Origin: Sphagnum compactum
Taxonomy: Eukaryota > Bryophyta > Sphagnopsida > Sphagnales
Direction: 5' to 3'
Length of the DNA: 64,000 nt
Assembly: GCA_965153455.1 (NCBI GenBank)
Contig: OZ234497.1
Span: 10,912,001 to 10,976,000, forward strand
A model generated the notes under the pieces. It was not told where the DNA came from and did not search any database. It saw only the letters and a program-made list of their open reading frames with translations. Positions 61,501 to 64,000 of the stretch are shown piece after piece. Made by a program: the position numbers and the translations under genes. Numbering within the stretch: the first letter of the stretch is position 1; every line of letters starts with the position of its first letter.

Positions 61501-63716
61501 AGAATTCTTCATGAACTTATTCTACAATATCTCCAAAGATATCACACAGCGACAGAATACTTATTTGCACTTCATTTCAGACTAGAGACATGATATTTTC
61601 AACAGCATTTCCTTGTCAGACAGCAGTAGCAATCATGATGTATTTACCAAAGAGGGCACCCGAACCACATTCACATTCTCAACAATACACTCCAATGGAT
61701 TGTCATCCTTCACATCTGAGTAGAAGACACACTTTTTGTCATGATCTCTATCTTCAGTGCCAATTGCCTGCATTCAACATTCCACAGAAACTCAAGCAAA
61801 ACCATTGCTCAACTGCACTAATTATCATATCGATTGCAGGAGTCTCACAAGTCATCAACTGCTTTGAGAAACTAGGCACACCCTATTTGCAGCACCAGGC
61901 AAGTGGAATCTCAAAACCTTTTGGCTTGTAGAAAACCTTAACAAACTGTGCCCCAATTTTATCCCATTGCAGCACTTCACAACAAAACTCTAGATTCTCA
62001 ATCATACACCAAAAAAAAATCTCAACTTGGAAGTAGGCCAGCATTTTTGCTACTCACCGTGTCAAAAGTCCGAAAGAACCATTGCACACCAAACCATTCA
62101 CTTTTGTCTTCCTTTTCAAAGAACTCAATGATCCTCCCAATGAAGTTTGTTTCGAGACCTGACTGTTCAAGAGCACACATTCACAAGAGGAAAAGGCAAT
62201 AAGAATCCAGGCATTTATGCTGAATTCCACAAATAATTGAAACACTATTTGACTCATACTGAACAAGATGCAAGAGGCAAATATAACCATCTTCAGCACT
62301 CCACACATAGGTGAACTTTCTGGTCAAAGAAGGAGAAATGATTTACTGCTGAGTTCTGGTCCCCACACTGTACTGTTTGTCACTCAAGAGTGATTGACTC
62401 TCATGAGAATCGAGAAATCTCCATACTCATGATTAAGAACGCCAGAAGAAGGTTAAGACTTCTCCTTTCAGTGAAAGAAAGACTTCCCAGATCAGAACTT
62501 GCAAAACTAGGAAGAAAGACTTCCAAATAAGGACTCACAAAACTGGGAAAACAGTGATAGTCTCTCAGTTGTGAACAATGACATATATAGCAACTTCTCT
62601 ATCACAACCTCCCCACTAACTTTATCAGCTCCATACAATGGGTATTGGTGAGAGCAACCACTAATATGCATGCTGAGTTTTTGTTGCAAGTCTGAAAGCA
62701 ATGAGAAGATTCTAGCTATGATACTAGCTAACAACTAACAACAAAAAATCACCACACAAGGGGAAGACATTGGGAAGACTCAACCATGATACTGGCTAGA
62801 AACTAACAACAAAACAACACCACAAGGGGAAGACATTGGGACGACTCAAACACCATGTTACTGGTTAGCAACTAACAACACGAGGGGACGACACAGGGAA
62901 GAATCTGTCATAATACTAGCTAGCAACTAACAACAAAACACACAACACTGGGGAAAAGGATTGATGAAGGGGAAAACAAAACAGACTACAGGGAAAACAA
63001 ATAACATCTAGTGGGCTTTGAAAAGCTCTCCCCACTTACAAGACTCTTTACAAAATCATTTGGAAGACTCCAAATGCAGAAATTCCAAAAAGCAACATCT
63101 CTCGATTCAGCAATTCTCCAATTCCCTTAACAAAATATGTGGAGGCATCATATCTGAGAAACATAGAAATCTTTAGAACTACAAAGTGACTCAGAAGCAA
63201 ATCCAAATAACTACCAAAAACTAACCTCGCTCAAAAGTTTGAGCAAAACAGGAAAAAAAACAAAACTAGATCACCTGATAATGAGGGTGAAAGTTTAGCA
63301 GAAAAAAGAAACCTGCTCAAAAGGGTTCAAAAATGTGCAATACACACATAACATTTGTCTAGGTTAAAGATCCAAAAACCAGATTTCAGTTCTGAGCATA
63401 CATGGACATGGACACAATCACCCAAGAGATAAAGTTTGCCATTGACTTCTGCCTGCTTGTAGTGGCCAATCACTGGAATTTCAGGCTCTTCTTCTGTCTC
63501 TCCTCTGCAGACAAGATTACAAAGTATGAGAAAGGAGAAACTATGGGATCGATGTGTACAGCAAGGGTAGGAAGAACAACAATTGGAATTTGGGTTTTCT
63601 TTTGTGCATGAGATAGGGCACCATTATTATTCTCAAAACACACTCGAATGTGAAGGGAAAGCCTTGCATGCCATTATTGAGTGAACAACTAACCTTTTCC
63701 TCCCATTTGCTTCTGA
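55597..63716 (-). CDS. Chromomethylase (CMT), plant CHG/CHH-type DNA methyltransferase, 5' partial
   Basis: Phase-consistent minus exons: 63504-63402, 62162-62058, 61767-61648, 61474-61366, 61055-60823, 60593-60528, 60303-59983, 59659-59601, 59318-59252, 59058-58816, 58708-58622, 58481-58413, 58222-58184, 58115-58026, 57767-57680, 57524-57406, 57238-57137, 56786-56743, 56515-56446, 56211-56108, 55780-55597 (about 806 residues), with 63716-63694 a tentative extra exon. Order: BAH domain ([17 protein letters not shown] to FFRTFDT), methyltransferase motif I ([17 protein letters not shown]), chromodomain (YEVESLVGI ... [15 protein letters not shown]), catalytic PCQ ([11 protein letters not shown]), [19 protein letters not shown] and [11 protein letters not shown]. 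This is the CMT layout: the chromodomain reads H3K9 methylation and the enzyme methylates non-CG cytosines in heterochromatin. An acidic stretch and a charged insert of about 45 residues sit in the chromodomain region. The N-terminus is incomplete, and the CMT subfamily is not assigned. Confidence 0.95.
62705..62950. repeat. Tandem repeat in a chromomethylase intron
   Basis: About four copies of a 60-80-base unit (ATACTAGCTAACAACTAACAAC ... GGGGAAGACATTGGGAAGA) lie in the long intron between the first two confident BAH exons. Copies begin at about 62720, 62789, 62858 and 62912 and differ by small indels. Confidence 0.7.
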
Positions 63717-64000
63717 CTGTGACATCACAAAAGAAAAAAACATATGCTGCTCATTAGTATAAAGAAACCATGCAGATTAGTCTCCTCCCAGGGACATAAA
63801 ATGAGCAGAGTCTAGTTATGATAGCCTGAAAACAAATTACATTGTAAGACCGTGCTCTGCAACCAGGGCCAGCTGCCTTTAAGATTTCAAGCTTGTAGCC
63901 TTACATGTTGAGCAGAAACCGGGATACCAGCTTTTCAACTGCGCACAATGGACTAGGTATTTCAAAGAAGAAGAAGACGAAAAATGAGCTGAATCCGTGC
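63717..64000 (-). other. Region upstream of the first visible chromomethylase exons
   Basis: The missing N-terminal coding exon(s) should lie here or beyond the window. A good donor (AT|GTAAGG on the minus strand, about 63902) ends a possible exon near the window edge that could be 5' untranslated. No in-frame chromomethylase N-terminus could be read with confidence. Confidence 0.3.

Noticed and set aside
63890-64000. Possible first coding exon of the chromomethylase on the minus strand
   Set aside because: A donor exists, but the reading frame (Phe-rich) does not resemble any chromomethylase N-terminus. It is more likely untranslated or intronic.

Overview
This is nuclear DNA of a land plant. 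Genes carry many short exons bounded by GT..AG introns, sit far apart, and are separated by AT-rich sequence full of decayed retroelements and minisatellites. Three conserved plant genes can be rebuilt exon by exon with matching phases: a tonoplast sugar transporter, an ER saposin-like CANOPY protein and a chromomethylase. A fourth, single-exon gene joins a linker-histone globular domain to an arginine-rich tail, the layout of H1-derived sperm protamines. Together with the relic transposon types, that points (as inference only) to a non-flowering plant with motile sperm, such as a fern, cycad, Ginkgo or bryophyte. The species cannot be named from the sequence.

Layout. 1-5.1 kb: 3' part of an unrecognised, basic, probably nuclear protein (+), eight phase-consistent exons. 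5.1-24 kb: no host gene recognised. This stretch holds two opposite-orientation copies of a tRNA-derived SINE (5.6 and 16.4 kb), a local duplication (6.2-6.7 kb), a 12/24-bp-type tandem array (9.8-10.2 kb), a broken Ty3/gypsy gag-protease (10.5-11.7 kb) and the 3' end of a Ty1/copia element with an LTR (14.9-16.4 kb). 24-28.6 kb: tonoplast sugar transporter (TST/TMT type, +), six coding exons plus a likely leader intron. 29.8-33.3 kb: CANOPY-like gene (-), nine exons, convergent with the transporter. 34-35.8 kb: purine/pyrimidine and palindromic arrays and a minisatellite. 36.3-37.0 kb: inverted copy of the copia 3' region. 40.1-41.5 kb: linker-histone/protamine-like gene (+). 42.2-43.5 kb: gypsy integrase remnants (-). 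45.4-51.1 kb: decayed non-LTR reverse-transcriptase element (+), split by a 2.9 kb very AT-rich CACTA-like insertion flanked by AAT. 51-55.6 kb: AT-rich, nothing recognised. 55.6-63.7 kb: chromomethylase (-), about 21-22 exons visible, with its 5' end beyond or near the window edge.

The genes do not form an operon or an obvious pathway. Two of them (chromomethylase and the H1/protamine-like gene) act on chromatin. The transporter and the CANOPY-like protein are housekeeping membrane and ER functions. The most unusual items are the H1-protamine-like gene, the non-LTR element that appears to end in a zinc finger plus restriction-like endonuclease region, and the AT-rich element nested inside it.
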